From positions 1 through 64,000 of the forward strand of contig CANJBX010000015.1 in assembly GCA_947472885.1 (NCBI GenBank): 64,000 bases of DNA, written 5' to 3'. The DNA is from Hyphomicrobiaceae bacterium (GTDB lineage: Bacteria; Pseudomonadota; Alphaproteobacteria; Rhizobiales; Xanthobacteraceae). The first letter of the stretch is position 1. Every line of letters begins with the position of its first letter. The translations under genes were made by a program, and so were the position numbers. Below the pieces are notes generated by a model that did not search any database, had not been told where the DNA came from, and saw only the letters and a list, made by a program, of their open reading frames with translations. Shown in pieces: positions 8,729-16,421 of this stretch.

Positions 8729-11458
8729 TTGGCCGACCCGCTGAAACACGCAGCTCCACACCCGTCTGCCCCCGCTGGCGGCGGCATTGCCGCGCGCGCG
8801 CGTGCCATGTCGGTGCCGCCGTATCTGCAGGGACTGAACCCCGAACAGCGTGAAGCAGTCGAGACGCTCGACGGTCCTGTGCTGGTGCTTGCGGGCGCCG
8901 GCACCGGCAAGACGCGCGTGCTCACCACGCGCATCGCGCATATCCTCAGCCTCGGTCGCGCGCGGCCACAGGAAATCCTCTCCGTCACCTTCACCAACAA
9001 GGCGGCGCGCGAGATGAAGGAGCGCGTCGGCAAGATGGTCGGCCAGGTGGTCGAAGGCATGCCGTGGCTCGGCACGTTCCACTCCATCGGCGCACGCATC
9101 CTGCGACGCCACGCCGAACTCGTCGGCCTGAAATCCGATTTCACCATTCTCCATACCGACGACCAGATCAGGCTCCTTAAGCAACTCATCGCCGCCGAGA
9201 ACATCGACGAGAAGCGCTGGCCGGGCCGCATGCTCGCCATCATGATCGACGGCTGGAAAAATCGCGGCCTGCTGCCGGACATGGTGCCGGCCGGCGAAGG
9301 CATGGCGTTCGCCAACGGACGCGGGCTTGCGCTCTACAAGGACTATCAGGCGCGCCTGAAGACGCTCAACGCCGCCGACTTCGGCGATCTGCTGATCGAG
9401 AATATCCGGCTATTTCGGGAACATCCGGGGGTGCTGAGGGATTACCAACAGCGCTTCAAGTTCATTCTGGTGGACGAATACCAGGACACCAACGTGGCGC
9501 AGTATCTGTGGCTGCGGCTTCTGGCGCAGCGCACGGCAAATCCCGCTACGTCAGGAATGTTGAATGGCACAAGAGCCGAAACAGCCGGAAACACCGATGC
9601 CGGTGCAGGAACCGAAGACGACGCCGGGCTATACGCCGACGGAGCTTCCGCCGACGCCGGACCCGGTGGACAGTCCGCCGCGGGATCCTTCGCCAGTCGG
9701 AGAGCCGAGCCAGCCGGACGTGACGCCGATGGAAGACCCGGCGCTGCCGCCCAACCAGATCTGACCACGCAGAAGAACATCTGCTGCGTCGGCGACGATG
9801 ACCAGTCGATCTATGGCTGGCGCGGCGCGGAAGTGGACAACATCCTGCGTTTCGACAAGGATTTTCCCGGCGCGAAAGTGATCCGCCTTGAGCGCAACTA
9901 TCGCTCGACCGGCCATATCCTCGCAGCTGCGTCGCATCTCATCGCCTACAACGAAGGCCGCCTCGGCAAGACGCTGCGCACCGACGATGTGGATGGCGAG
10001 AAAGTCGCCGTCGTGTCGGCATGGGATTCCGAAGAGGAAGCCCGCTCCATCGGCGAGGAGATCGAGCAGCTGCAGCGCGAGAAGCACTCGCTCAACCAGA
10101 TCGCCATTCTGGTGCGCGCGTCGTTCCAGATGCGCGAGTTCGAAGACCGCTTTGTCACGCTCGGTCTCCCCTATCGCGTCATCGGCGGCCCGCGCTTCTA
10201 CGAGCGTGCGGAAATCCGCGACGCGCTGGCTTACCTGCGGCTGGTCAATCAGCCGGCGGACGATCTCGCGTTCGAGCGCATCGTCAATGTTCCCAAGCGC
10301 GGGCTGGGTGATGCGACCGTGAAGCAGCTGCACGATGTTGCGCGCGCGCAGGGCGTGCCGCTCCTTGAAGCCACGCGCCGCATTGTCGGCACCGACGAAT
10401 TGAAGCCCAAGCCGCGCCAAACCCTGCGCGACCTCGTCGAGTCGTTCGACCGCTGGCGCTTGCAGCGCGATGCGATGCCGCACAACAAGCTCGCCGAGAT
10501 CGTGCTGGACGAGAGTGGCTACACCGAAATGTGGCAGAAGGACCGCTCCGCCGACGCCGCCGGGCGGCTTGAAAACCTCAAGGAACTCGTGCGCTCGATG
10601 GAAGAGTTCGAGAACCTGCAGGGTTTCCTCGAACACATCTCGCTGGTCATGGACACCGGCAACAACGAAGGCGGCGAAACCGTCTCGATCATGACGCTGC
10701 ACGCGGCGAAGGGGCTGGAGTTCGACACCGTGTTCCTGCCCGGCTGGGAGGAAGGCATCATCCCGCACCAGCGTTCGCTTGACGATCAGGGCCGCGCCGG
10801 ACTTGAGGAAGAACGCCGCCTCGCCCACGTCGGCATCACGCGCGCACGCAAGCGCGCCAAGATTTTTTTCGTCGCCAACCGCCGCATCCATGGTTCGTGG
10901 ACGAGTTCGATCCCGTCGCGCTTCATCGACGAATTGCCAGCCGACAGCGTCGAGGTCGCGGAATCCAAGGCGGGCTTCGGCGCGAGCTTTGGCGGCGGCG
11001 GATCGCGCTTCGATCGGGCCGAATCATTCGGCTCAAGCTATGCGACGCCCGGCTGGAAACGCGCGCAGCAGCGCGGCCGCAACAGCTTCGGCGACGACGA
11101 GGGTTTTGAGCAGGAAGGCGTCGATTATGCGAGCGACGACTCGGCAACCCGCGGCGGCGACTACGGCAAAGCCAAACCTGACAAGAGCGGCGCTTTCGGG
11201 GGGCGCAGCGCGGCCGCGCCCTCGCACGCGAAAAGCAGTTCCGGGTTTGCGGGCCGCAGCCGCCAGCCACTCACCATCGAGGGCGAACTGGTCGCGAAGT
11301 CCACCAGCACCGTCTCGGATTATGCCGTCGGCGACCGCGTGTTCCATCTCAAGTTCGGCAACGGCAATGTCACCCACGTCGAAGGCAACAAGCTGACCAT
11401 CGCGTTCGACCGTGCCGGCGAGAAGCGCGTGGTGGACAGCTTCGTCGAACGGATTTGA
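8729..11458 (+). CDS. uvrD: UvrD/PcrA-type superfamily 1 DNA helicase with an unusual internal insert
   Basis: This is a 3'-5' helicase of nucleotide excision and mismatch repair. Visible motifs are LNPEQREAV (Q motif), Walker A GAGTGKT (about residue 56), VDEYQDTN (Walker B, about 248), GDDDQSIYGWRGA (about 354), TLHAAKGLEF and VGITRARKRAK. After a Gly/Ser-rich linker comes a C-terminal Tudor-like segment (VGDRVFHLKFGNGNVTHVEG). The stretch between Walker B and GDDDQS is normally a few residues. Here residues about 268-349 form an 82-residue Ala/Gly-rich spacer. I chose the TTG at 8729 because AAGGA lies upstream; a longer TTG start at 8660 or an ATG at 8807 without a ribosome site are alternatives. 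All motifs look intact. Confidence 0.9.
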   Translation: MADPLKHAAPHPSAPAGGGIAARARAMSVPPYLQGLNPEQREAVETLDGPVLVLAGAGTGKTRVLTTRIAHILSLGRARPQEILSVTFTNKAAREMKERVGKMVGQVVEGMPWLGTFHSIGARILRRHAELVGLKSDFTILHTDDQIRLLKQLIAAENIDEKRWPGRMLAIMIDGWKNRGLLPDMVPAGEGMAFANGRGLALYKDYQARLKTLNAADFGDLLIENIRLFREHPGVLRDYQQRFKFILVDEYQDTNVAQYLWLRLLAQRTANPATSGMLNGTRAETAGNTDAGAGTEDDAGLYADGASADAGPGGQSAAGSFASRRAEPAGRDADGRPGAAAQPDLTTQKNICCVGDDDQSIYGWRGAEVDNILRFDKDFPGAKVIRLERNYRSTGHILAAASHLIAYNEGRLGKTLRTDDVDGEKVAVVSAWDSEEEARSIGEEIEQLQREKHSLNQIAILVRASFQMREFEDRFVTLGLPYRVIGGPRFYERAEIRDALAYLRLVNQPADDLAFERIVNVPKRGLGDATVKQLHDVARAQGVPLLEATRRIVGTDELKPKPRQTLRDLVESFDRWRLQRDAMPHNKLAEIVLDESGYTEMWQKDRSADAAGRLENLKELVRSMEEFENLQGFLEHISLVMDTGNNEGGETVSIMTLHAAKGLEFDTVFLPGWEEGIIPHQRSLDDQGRAGLEEERRLAHVGITRARKRAKIFFVANRRIHGSWTSSIPSRFIDELPADSVEVAESKAGFGASFGGGGSRFDRAESFGSSYATPGWKRAQQRGRNSFGDDEGFEQEGVDYASDDSATRGGDYGKAKPDKSGAFGGRSAAAPSHAKSSSGFAGRSRQPLTIEGELVAKSTSTVSDYAVGDRVFHLKFGNGNVTHVEGNKLTIAFDRAGEKRVVDSFVERI
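9564..9764 (+). CDS. proline-rich 66-residue ORF nested out of frame inside uvrD
   Basis: An ATG at 9564, preceded by AGGA seven bases upstream and directly by an in-frame TGA, opens a 66-codon frame ending in TGA at 9762-9764. The product has 21 prolines and many Glu/Asp/Thr residues (for example TPGYTPTELPPTPDPVDSPP), with no membrane segment or signal peptide. Counting by hand, 52 of 66 third codon positions are G or C, against 36 of 66 in the uvrD frame over the same bases. It therefore looks like the primary coding frame of this segment. It lies wholly inside the extra stretch of uvrD. It resembles a disordered small protein of unknown role; expression is unproven. Confidence 0.55.
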   Translation: MAQEPKQPETPMPVQEPKTTPGYTPTELPPTPDPVDSPPRDPSPVGEPSQPDVTPMEDPALPPNQI

Positions 11459-11590
11459 GGCAAATTCTCTCCGTCTGAGACTTTTCGCCGGCCACCACCC
11501 TCCCCTATACTTCCCCGATGCAACCGTTCGTCCACGATCACATCGTCGCGAACCTGACTGCGGCCGTCACACAACGCACGGATTAACCCC

Positions 11591-12649
11591 ATGCGCGATA
11601 ACAGCCAGCCGCCGCCACTCGTCCTGGGCGCAACCATCGGCTCCATCGCGCTGGTAATACTGGTCTGGAACATGCCGGACAGCTGGCGGATGCGCCTGCC
11701 GTACAGCGACAGGGATGAATTCTATATCGGATTTACTTTCCTGCCGATGGTCGCGCTGATCGTGTCCGCCGTCATCGCGAAATTGCGTGAGGCGAAGAAG
11801 GCGGAGACATGGTCGCAAACCACGGCGCGCATCGTCGTCTCCCGTGTCGAGGCAAAGCATCATCAGTTCCCCGGTTCGGAGACGACCGTCACCAACGTCC
11901 CCGTCGTGGAATATGAATTCACCGTCAACGGACAAAAATGGCGCGGCAACCGCATCAGTATCGGCGAAGACGCCGGCGGCGCCAACCTCGAAGCAACGCT
12001 CGCACGTTACAAGACCGGCACGACGGTCACGGTCTACTACGATCCAAAGCACCCTACGGATTGCGTGCTGGAGCGCGATGTACCCAAGGGCTTCGGGCCG
12101 GGCTGCGCGGCAATTGCACTATTCTTCATCGGCGGCGCTGCGGCGATCTACTACCTGACCACCAACGCATCGCACCTGCTCGCGAACGCAGCGCCGAACG
12201 CGGACGCACCCGTGACCATTTTCGCTGCGTGTTTCGGTCTTGTGATGCTGCTGGCCTTCTTCGGCGTGCGGCACATGATGAAGCAGGCGACCAACTGGCC
12301 TTACGTCAGCGGCAAGATCGAAATCAGCACGACCGAAAGCCATCGCGATACCGATAACGGCCCCGCGCGCATCTACTACACACCCGTTGTGGAATATTCC
12401 TACACCTTCAACGGCAACCGCTATCGCAGCCGCCGGATCAACCTCAGCAGCACAACTTCCGGCTCGAAGGCCTGGGCAGAAAAGGTCGCCGCGCGTTATC
12501 CGAAAGGCCGGGACGTCGAAGTCCATTACGATCCGACGAACCCCTCCAACGCCGCGCTGGAAAACCCCACGGGCATGAGCTGGCTCATCCTCGCGGTGGC
12601 GGCCGCGTGCTTTGGAATAGCCATCTACACCAGCGGCGTCTTCAAGTAA
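11591..12649 (+). CDS. membrane protein with two DUF3592 repeats
   Basis: This 352-residue protein has four predicted membrane segments: two near the N-terminus (about residues 13-30 and 42-60), a central pair, and one at the C-terminus (LAVAAACFGIAIYTSGVF). It carries two copies of a soluble module about 90 residues long. Each copy has a VVEYEFTVNG or VVEYSYTFNG strand and ends in (V/E)YYDPKHP or VHYDPTNP, the DUF3592 signature. The internal duplication is plain by eye. The function of the family is unknown. It is convergent with the PilZ gene and follows uvrD by about 130 bases. Confidence 0.8.
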   Translation: MRDNSQPPPLVLGATIGSIALVILVWNMPDSWRMRLPYSDRDEFYIGFTFLPMVALIVSAVIAKLREAKKAETWSQTTARIVVSRVEAKHHQFPGSETTVTNVPVVEYEFTVNGQKWRGNRISIGEDAGGANLEATLARYKTGTTVTVYYDPKHPTDCVLERDVPKGFGPGCAAIALFFIGGAAAIYYLTTNASHLLANAAPNADAPVTIFAACFGLVMLLAFFGVRHMMKQATNWPYVSGKIEISTTESHRDTDNGPARIYYTPVVEYSYTFNGNRYRSRRINLSSTTSGSKAWAEKVAARYPKGRDVEVHYDPTNPSNAALENPTGMSWLILAVAAACFGIAIYTSGVFK

Positions 12650-12692
12650 GGGCACAACGCGCCGTCACTTTCGGCGGATCACGCCTGGCCTC

Positions 12693-12742
12693 GCGTGATC
12701 CTTGTCCGAAAACCGGAAGCCCACTTTTCGGGGATCACGCCC
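12693..12742. repeat. palindromic intergenic repeat, copy 1
   Basis: This is an imperfect palindrome of about 50 bases: GCGTGATCC and GGGATCACGC form the ends, with TCCGAAAACCGG and CCACTTTTCGG inside. The same element, with CATGATC ends, occurs at 23748-23796. Extragenic palindromes of this composition are abundant in Bradyrhizobiaceae-type genomes. It lies between convergent genes, and its edge supplies the TGA stop of the PilZ gene. Confidence 0.75.
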
Positions 12743-13001
12743 TGAACGCGACGCCCATCCGCATGTCGAAGCGCCACACCATCCTGCAGCAATGCACGAT
12801 GGCGAGTTCGTCGAAGCTCAGTTCGAATTCCGGCGGCAGCACCGCCGGGGCCGCAAGCACGAGGCAGGCGCCCGTATCGCTGATGTTGCGCACGGTGCAA
12901 TCGAGCACGGAAGCGCGGGCGTTGAACACGATCTTCGCGGGCTTGCAGACGCGAATGCGCGCGTGTGTTCTGCGGTCGGAAAAGAAAAGCGGCCTGTTCA
13001 T
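12735..13001 (-). CDS. single-domain PilZ protein (c-di-GMP binding)
   Basis: This protein of 88 residues consists of little more than a PilZ domain. It contains the RxxxR motif (RTHAR, residues about 9-14) and the (D/N)xSxxG motif (NISDTG), which together bind cyclic di-GMP in the family. Single-domain PilZ proteins act as adaptor receptors. The start MNRPLFF at 13001 is chosen because it leaves a domain of normal size; an upstream extension to 13103 has no similarity to the family. The last residues and the stop codon fall inside a palindromic repeat, so the C-terminus may have been reshaped by that element. Confidence 0.82.
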   Translation of the reverse strand: MNRPLFFSDRRTHARIRVCKPAKIVFNARASVLDCTVRNISDTGACLVLAAPAVLPPEFELSFDELAIVHCCRMVWRFDMRMGVAFRA

Positions 13002-13130
13002 GCCAGCAATGATGCACGGCAAAGCTGAGAGCTGAACTAAAGCAGACCACACTTCAAACGGGTATTTTGTAATAAAGCATTTACCATGCGGGCTGGCGCG
13101 CATGGGCGGCTGAAGCCGATATCACAAAAG

Positions 13131-14561
13131 CTAGAGCGGGAATTTCTGCTCGGCCATCAGCGGAATGCGCTCGATCAATCCGCCGAGATTCCCGGACGTC
13201 AACAACAGCACGACATCATCCGCTCGCAGCGACCCGCCGATTGTATTGAGCGCATGTTCGGGATCGGAGATCGGCTCGGCGTCGAAACCTGCCTTGATGA
13301 CGCGCGCGACGATTTCATCCTGCGAGATCTGCGCATGGGTCGCCGCGCCCTGCGCTGCCGGCTCGAAGATGTAGACCTTGCTGGCGCCGCCGAACACATC
13401 GTCATACCAGCCGATGGATTCCCGGTTGCGCCAGGAAAACGTGTGCGGCTCGAACACAACCACCAGCCGCTGCGCGGGGAAGTGCTGCTTCATCGCCGCA
13501 ATGGCGCTGCGCGCCTTGTCGTAGGATGAACCAAAGCCCTCGAAAATCGGCAGCCGCGTCTTTTCCGATTTGCGGTCCAGCCTGCGGCGAATGCCGCGGA
13601 AGCTCGCAATCGCCGTCGCGATCTGTTCCGGCGTAGCGATGTTGTGCGTGAGCAAGAATGCCGCGACGCCAACGATGTTCTGGATATTGTGTTCGCCAAG
13701 CTGGTTGGTTTCGAGCGATACAATCTTTTCAGCGCCGCGCATCAAGGTGAAGCGCGTGCGTTCGCCCCAGACGATATCGGCGGCGTGATATTCGCCCCTG
13801 TGAACGCCGTAGGTAACGACCGGGCGGGCGATTCTGGTCAGCACGTCCGCGCTCAGCGGCCCCTCAAGACACATCACGATGCTGCCGTCCGCCGGAACGA
13901 GCTTCGTCAGTTCGATGAATGGCGCGACGTAATCCGCTGGTGTCGGAAAAATATTGACGTGGTCGTGTGCAATCGGCGTGATCAGGAGATGCCTGGGATG
14001 GTAATGCAGGAACTTCGAGCGCGGATCGGTGTTCGACGACGGATACTCGTCGCCTTCCAGCACGAACAGCTTGCCCTTCCCCATCCGCGCATTGGTCGAT
14101 GGCGTCAGCGGGATCGCGCCAATGAACCAGGATGAATCGTATCCTGCGCTCGATGCCGGCAGGCTTTCGAGGCAATGGGCGAACAGCGCCGTGCTGGTCG
14201 ATTTGCCGAATGCACCGGCGACAACGATGGTGTCCTTGGCTGAGGATATCTCGCTCAGGACTTCGGGAAACGACATGATGCGAATGCCGCTCGCGTAAGC
14301 CGCTGCGACTTCAGGATTGGTCTCAGGCACCAGCTTGGCGTTCTTGCCGATGACAATGAGGTCCGCATCGCGTGGCAGGTTCCCGGCGGCATAGCTGGTC
14401 TGGTAGGGAATGCCGAGGTCTTTCAGAAAGTCGGAAACCGGCGGATAGACGCCTTCGTCCGAGCCCGTGACGACCACGCCGCTGTCGTGCAACAGCTTCG
14501 CCACGGCGCTCATGCCGGCGCCCGCGATGCCGATGAAATGGACGCGTCGGAAGGTCGCCAA
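13131..14561 (-). CDS. Mpl-like Mur ligase with divergent active-site motifs
   Basis: This 476-residue protein has the Mur ligase layout. The N-terminal Rossmann part (VHFIGIAGAGMS, VTGSDEGVYPP) and the EGDEY, SKFLHYHPR and GEHNIQN segments are closest to Mpl, which ligates UDP-MurNAc to recycled L-Ala-gamma-D-Glu-meso-DAP. The ATP loop is GAFGKSTS (residues 116-123) instead of GTHGKTTT, and the usual DDYAHHPT block is replaced by EGFGSSYDKA. The start is a TTG at 14561 with GGGGA six bases upstream. It lies far from the dcw cluster, as expected for a recycling enzyme. It may be an Mpl with altered chemistry or a paralogue with another amino-acid substrate. Confidence 0.8.
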   Translation of the reverse strand: MATFRRVHFIGIAGAGMSAVAKLLHDSGVVVTGSDEGVYPPVSDFLKDLGIPYQTSYAAGNLPRDADLIVIGKNAKLVPETNPEVAAAYASGIRIMSFPEVLSEISSAKDTIVVAGAFGKSTSTALFAHCLESLPASSAGYDSSWFIGAIPLTPSTNARMGKGKLFVLEGDEYPSSNTDPRSKFLHYHPRHLLITPIAHDHVNIFPTPADYVAPFIELTKLVPADGSIVMCLEGPLSADVLTRIARPVVTYGVHRGEYHAADIVWGERTRFTLMRGAEKIVSLETNQLGEHNIQNIVGVAAFLLTHNIATPEQIATAIASFRGIRRRLDRKSEKTRLPIFEGFGSSYDKARSAIAAMKQHFPAQRLVVVFEPHTFSWRNRESIGWYDDVFGGASKVYIFEPAAQGAATHAQISQDEIVARVIKAGFDAEPISDPEHALNTIGGSLRADDVVLLLTSGNLGGLIERIPLMAEQKFPL

Positions 14562-14635
14562 AATAAATCCCCAGCCGAATAAGTGATGACAACCTATAGA
14601 GCGCCCGCAAAAGCCGGTCAGCAACCAAATCGGAT

Positions 14636-15166
14636 ATGGTAAAAATGACCGTGAGCGAATCCACCCCCTCCCAGGCCATTACCCTTTACGTCGATGCCGA
14701 CGCCTGTCCGGTAAAGGCGGAGATTTACCGCGTCGCCGAGCGGCACGCGACGAAAGGCGTCGCGATCAGGGTTTTCGTCGTCAGCAACAGCCCGATTGCG
14801 ATCCCGCGTGAATATACCGGCGGCGCGTTGATCGAGCGGATTGTCGTGCCGGAAGGCATGGATATCGCCGACAACTGGATCGCCGAGCGCGCGAAACAGG
14901 GCGACATCATCGTTACTGCCGACGTGCCGCTCGCCGCCCGCGGCGTGAAAACCGGCGCCACCGTGATCGCGCCGAATGGCAAGCCGTTCACCGAGAGCGC
15001 CATCGGCAACGTGCTGGCGACCCGCAACCTGATGGCGGATCTGCGCTCTGCCGGCGCCATCACCGGCGGGCCGCAGCCGTTTTCGCCCCGCGACCGTTCG
15101 CAGTTCCTGTCATCCCTCGACCTCGCCATTGTCCGGCTGATACGGGCAGGATTCGGCCACGCGTAA
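14636..15166 (+). CDS. YaiI/YqxD family protein (DUF188)
   Basis: The 176-residue protein begins its conserved part with [18 protein letters not shown] and continues with [34 protein letters not shown] and [10 protein letters not shown]. These are the hallmarks of UPF0178, a PIN-like fold with unproven nuclease activity. The expected acidic residues (DAD, TAD) are present. A second ATG nine bases downstream (14645, MTVSES) is an equally good start. It is divergent from the Mpl-like gene across about 75 bases. Confidence 0.87.
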   Translation: MVKMTVSESTPSQAITLYVDADACPVKAEIYRVAERHATKGVAIRVFVVSNSPIAIPREYTGGALIERIVVPEGMDIADNWIAERAKQGDIIVTADVPLAARGVKTGATVIAPNGKPFTESAIGNVLATRNLMADLRSAGAITGGPQPFSPRDRSQFLSSLDLAIVRLIRAGFGHA

Positions 15167-15227
15167 CACCCGCGACACGCAGGTTCATAGCGCGTAGGCT
15201 TGCACGAACATTTACGGAGCGTCAGCC

Positions 15228-15476
15228 ATGATGAAGCGCGAGACGTTCGACATTGCTAAAATCTACGTGCCGGTGAAGCGGCGTCTCACGATCAAGCCTG
15301 AAGTCGTCGCTGAAATTGCCAGGAGCATCGCCGCCGACGGCCTGCAGACGCCGATCATGGTGCGCGACGATGGCGAACGCTTCGTGCTGGTGGAAGGATT
15401 GCAGCGCCTTGAGGCGGCAAAGTCGCTCGGCGAAACCACGATCCTCGGCTATCGCGTACAATCGCGGAAATTCTGA
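15228..15476 (+). CDS. mini ParB-like N-terminal domain protein
   Basis: The 82-residue protein contains only the ParB/sulfiredoxin-like N-terminal fold: YVPVKRRLTIKPEVVAEIARSI, then DGLQTPIMVR, then LVEGLQRLEAAKSLGE. The helix-turn-helix and dimerisation domains of a true chromosome-partitioning ParB are absent. The GERRxRA nucleotide motif is degenerate (EGLQRLEA). Such stand-alone domains occur on mobile and accessory DNA and may bind nucleotides or regulate. Its role here is unknown. It converges on a 97-residue hypothetical gene with 13 bases between the two stops. Confidence 0.75.
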   Translation: MMKRETFDIAKIYVPVKRRLTIKPEVVAEIARSIAADGLQTPIMVRDDGERFVLVEGLQRLEAAKSLGETTILGYRVQSRKF

Positions 15477-15489
15477 CAATGCCGCTGAG

Positions 15490-15783
15490 CTAGACCGGCT
15501 TTTTCGGCGGGCTTTTGGTGACGGCCTTGGTGCGGAAATAAATCGTCGGCGCTTTGGGCGTTTTACGATAGTTCATCCAGGCTGGCATTGACGGATCGAC
15601 CGCCGCCACAGGCACCTCAACCTCAACCGCCTTGCTGCGCGCCTTGGATGTCCACTTGCTTTCGAGATAGTGGAATTGCGTCTTGTTGGCCACGCGGTCT
15701 TCCTTGGCCCAGAAAAGTTGCCGCTCGCTGGGCGGCAGGACGCTTTTGCGGATCTTCGCCGGCTTTTTATCCGAACGCCACAT
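15490..15783 (-). CDS. hypothetical protein, 97 residues
   Basis: This basic protein has no recognised domain. It includes RKSVLPPSERQLFWAKEDRV, then FHYLESKWTSKARSKAV, then PAWMNYRKTPKAPTIYF, and a Lys/Pro-rich C-terminus. Aromatic residues are spaced regularly and no signal or membrane segment is visible. The codon pattern and lack of a better frame support a real gene. It converges on the mini ParB-like gene, and the two could be an accessory pair. Confidence 0.55.
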   Translation of the reverse strand: MWRSDKKPAKIRKSVLPPSERQLFWAKEDRVANKTQFHYLESKWTSKARSKAVEVEVPVAAVDPSMPAWMNYRKTPKAPTIYFRTKAVTKSPPKKPV

Positions 15784-15889
15784 ACGCTGGAACTACTTTC
15801 ACAAAACGGCGTCAGAACATCCAGAAAGGCCACGCCTGCGAGGCAAAAAGCATAACCCGCTTTTGTTAAGCCTTTATTCCCGCGATCGG

Positions 15890-15955
15890 CCGCTTTTGAT
15901 CCAACCGGCAACAAGGCCGCGGCAGAATGACCTCACCTTACCCAATCAAAAGCGG
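15890..15955. repeat. 11-bp perfect inverted repeat between two minus-strand genes
   Basis: CCGCTTTTGAT at 15890-15900 is exactly complementary to ATCAAAAGCGG at 15945-15955, with 44 bases between. A third partial copy of the left arm (CCCGCTTTTGTT) lies near 15857. It is downstream of the BA14K gene and upstream of the hypothetical gene. It could be a long-loop stem or an operator; no T run follows it. Confidence 0.45.
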
Positions 15956-15982
15956 GGGATGAGGCCAAACCGTCGATTATCG

Positions 15983-16405
15983 CTAGGGGCAAGGGTGGCG
16001 AATGCCGTCGTACCCCAGATACGTGCCGGAACGCGGATCGTAGGATTTGAACCGCCGCATGCAGTATCCGACATCGCCGCTATCTTCGGCGTAATAGGTC
16101 GGCGGCGGGCCGTAAGGCTGGGCATAATATGGCGCGTAATACGGCGGCGGCGCGTAGTACCGATAAGCAAGACCACTGCCGAGCAAAGCACCCGCAGCAA
16201 ACCCGCCATAGCCCCATCCGCCGCGATAACCACCGCGCCCACGCCAGCGCACGGCTTCGACATTCGGCAGCGCCGTGATTTCGTGCGCAGCGGCCTTCAT
16301 CACCGCGCCACCCGCAACGGGCGCAGATGAAGCCCCGCCTGCAAAAGAAACCAGTCCGGCAGCGACAAGACCCGACGCCATCAGCGCCGCAGCTGTCCTC
16401 GACAT
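15983..16405 (-). CDS. BA14K family secreted protein
   Basis: The 140-residue protein has an N-terminal signal or anchor (LMASGLVAAGLVSFAGGASSA). It continues with a Gly/Arg-rich segment, a short hydrophobic segment (FAAGALLGSGLAYRYY) and a Tyr/Pro-rich stretch. It ends in the BA14K signature CMRRFKSYDPRSGTYLGYDG followed by IRHPCP. BA14K proteins are immunoreactive, lectin-like envelope proteins first described in Brucella. The start at 16405 (MSRTAA) gives a proper signal peptide; longer frames overlap the upstream GST gene. Confidence 0.87.
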   Translation of the reverse strand: MSRTAAALMASGLVAAGLVSFAGGASSAPVAGGAVMKAAAHEITALPNVEAVRWRGRGGYRGGWGYGGFAAGALLGSGLAYRYYAPPPYYAPYYAQPYGPPPTYYAEDSGDVGYCMRRFKSYDPRSGTYLGYDGIRHPCP

Positions 16406-16421
16406 GACAACTTCTCCCCTG

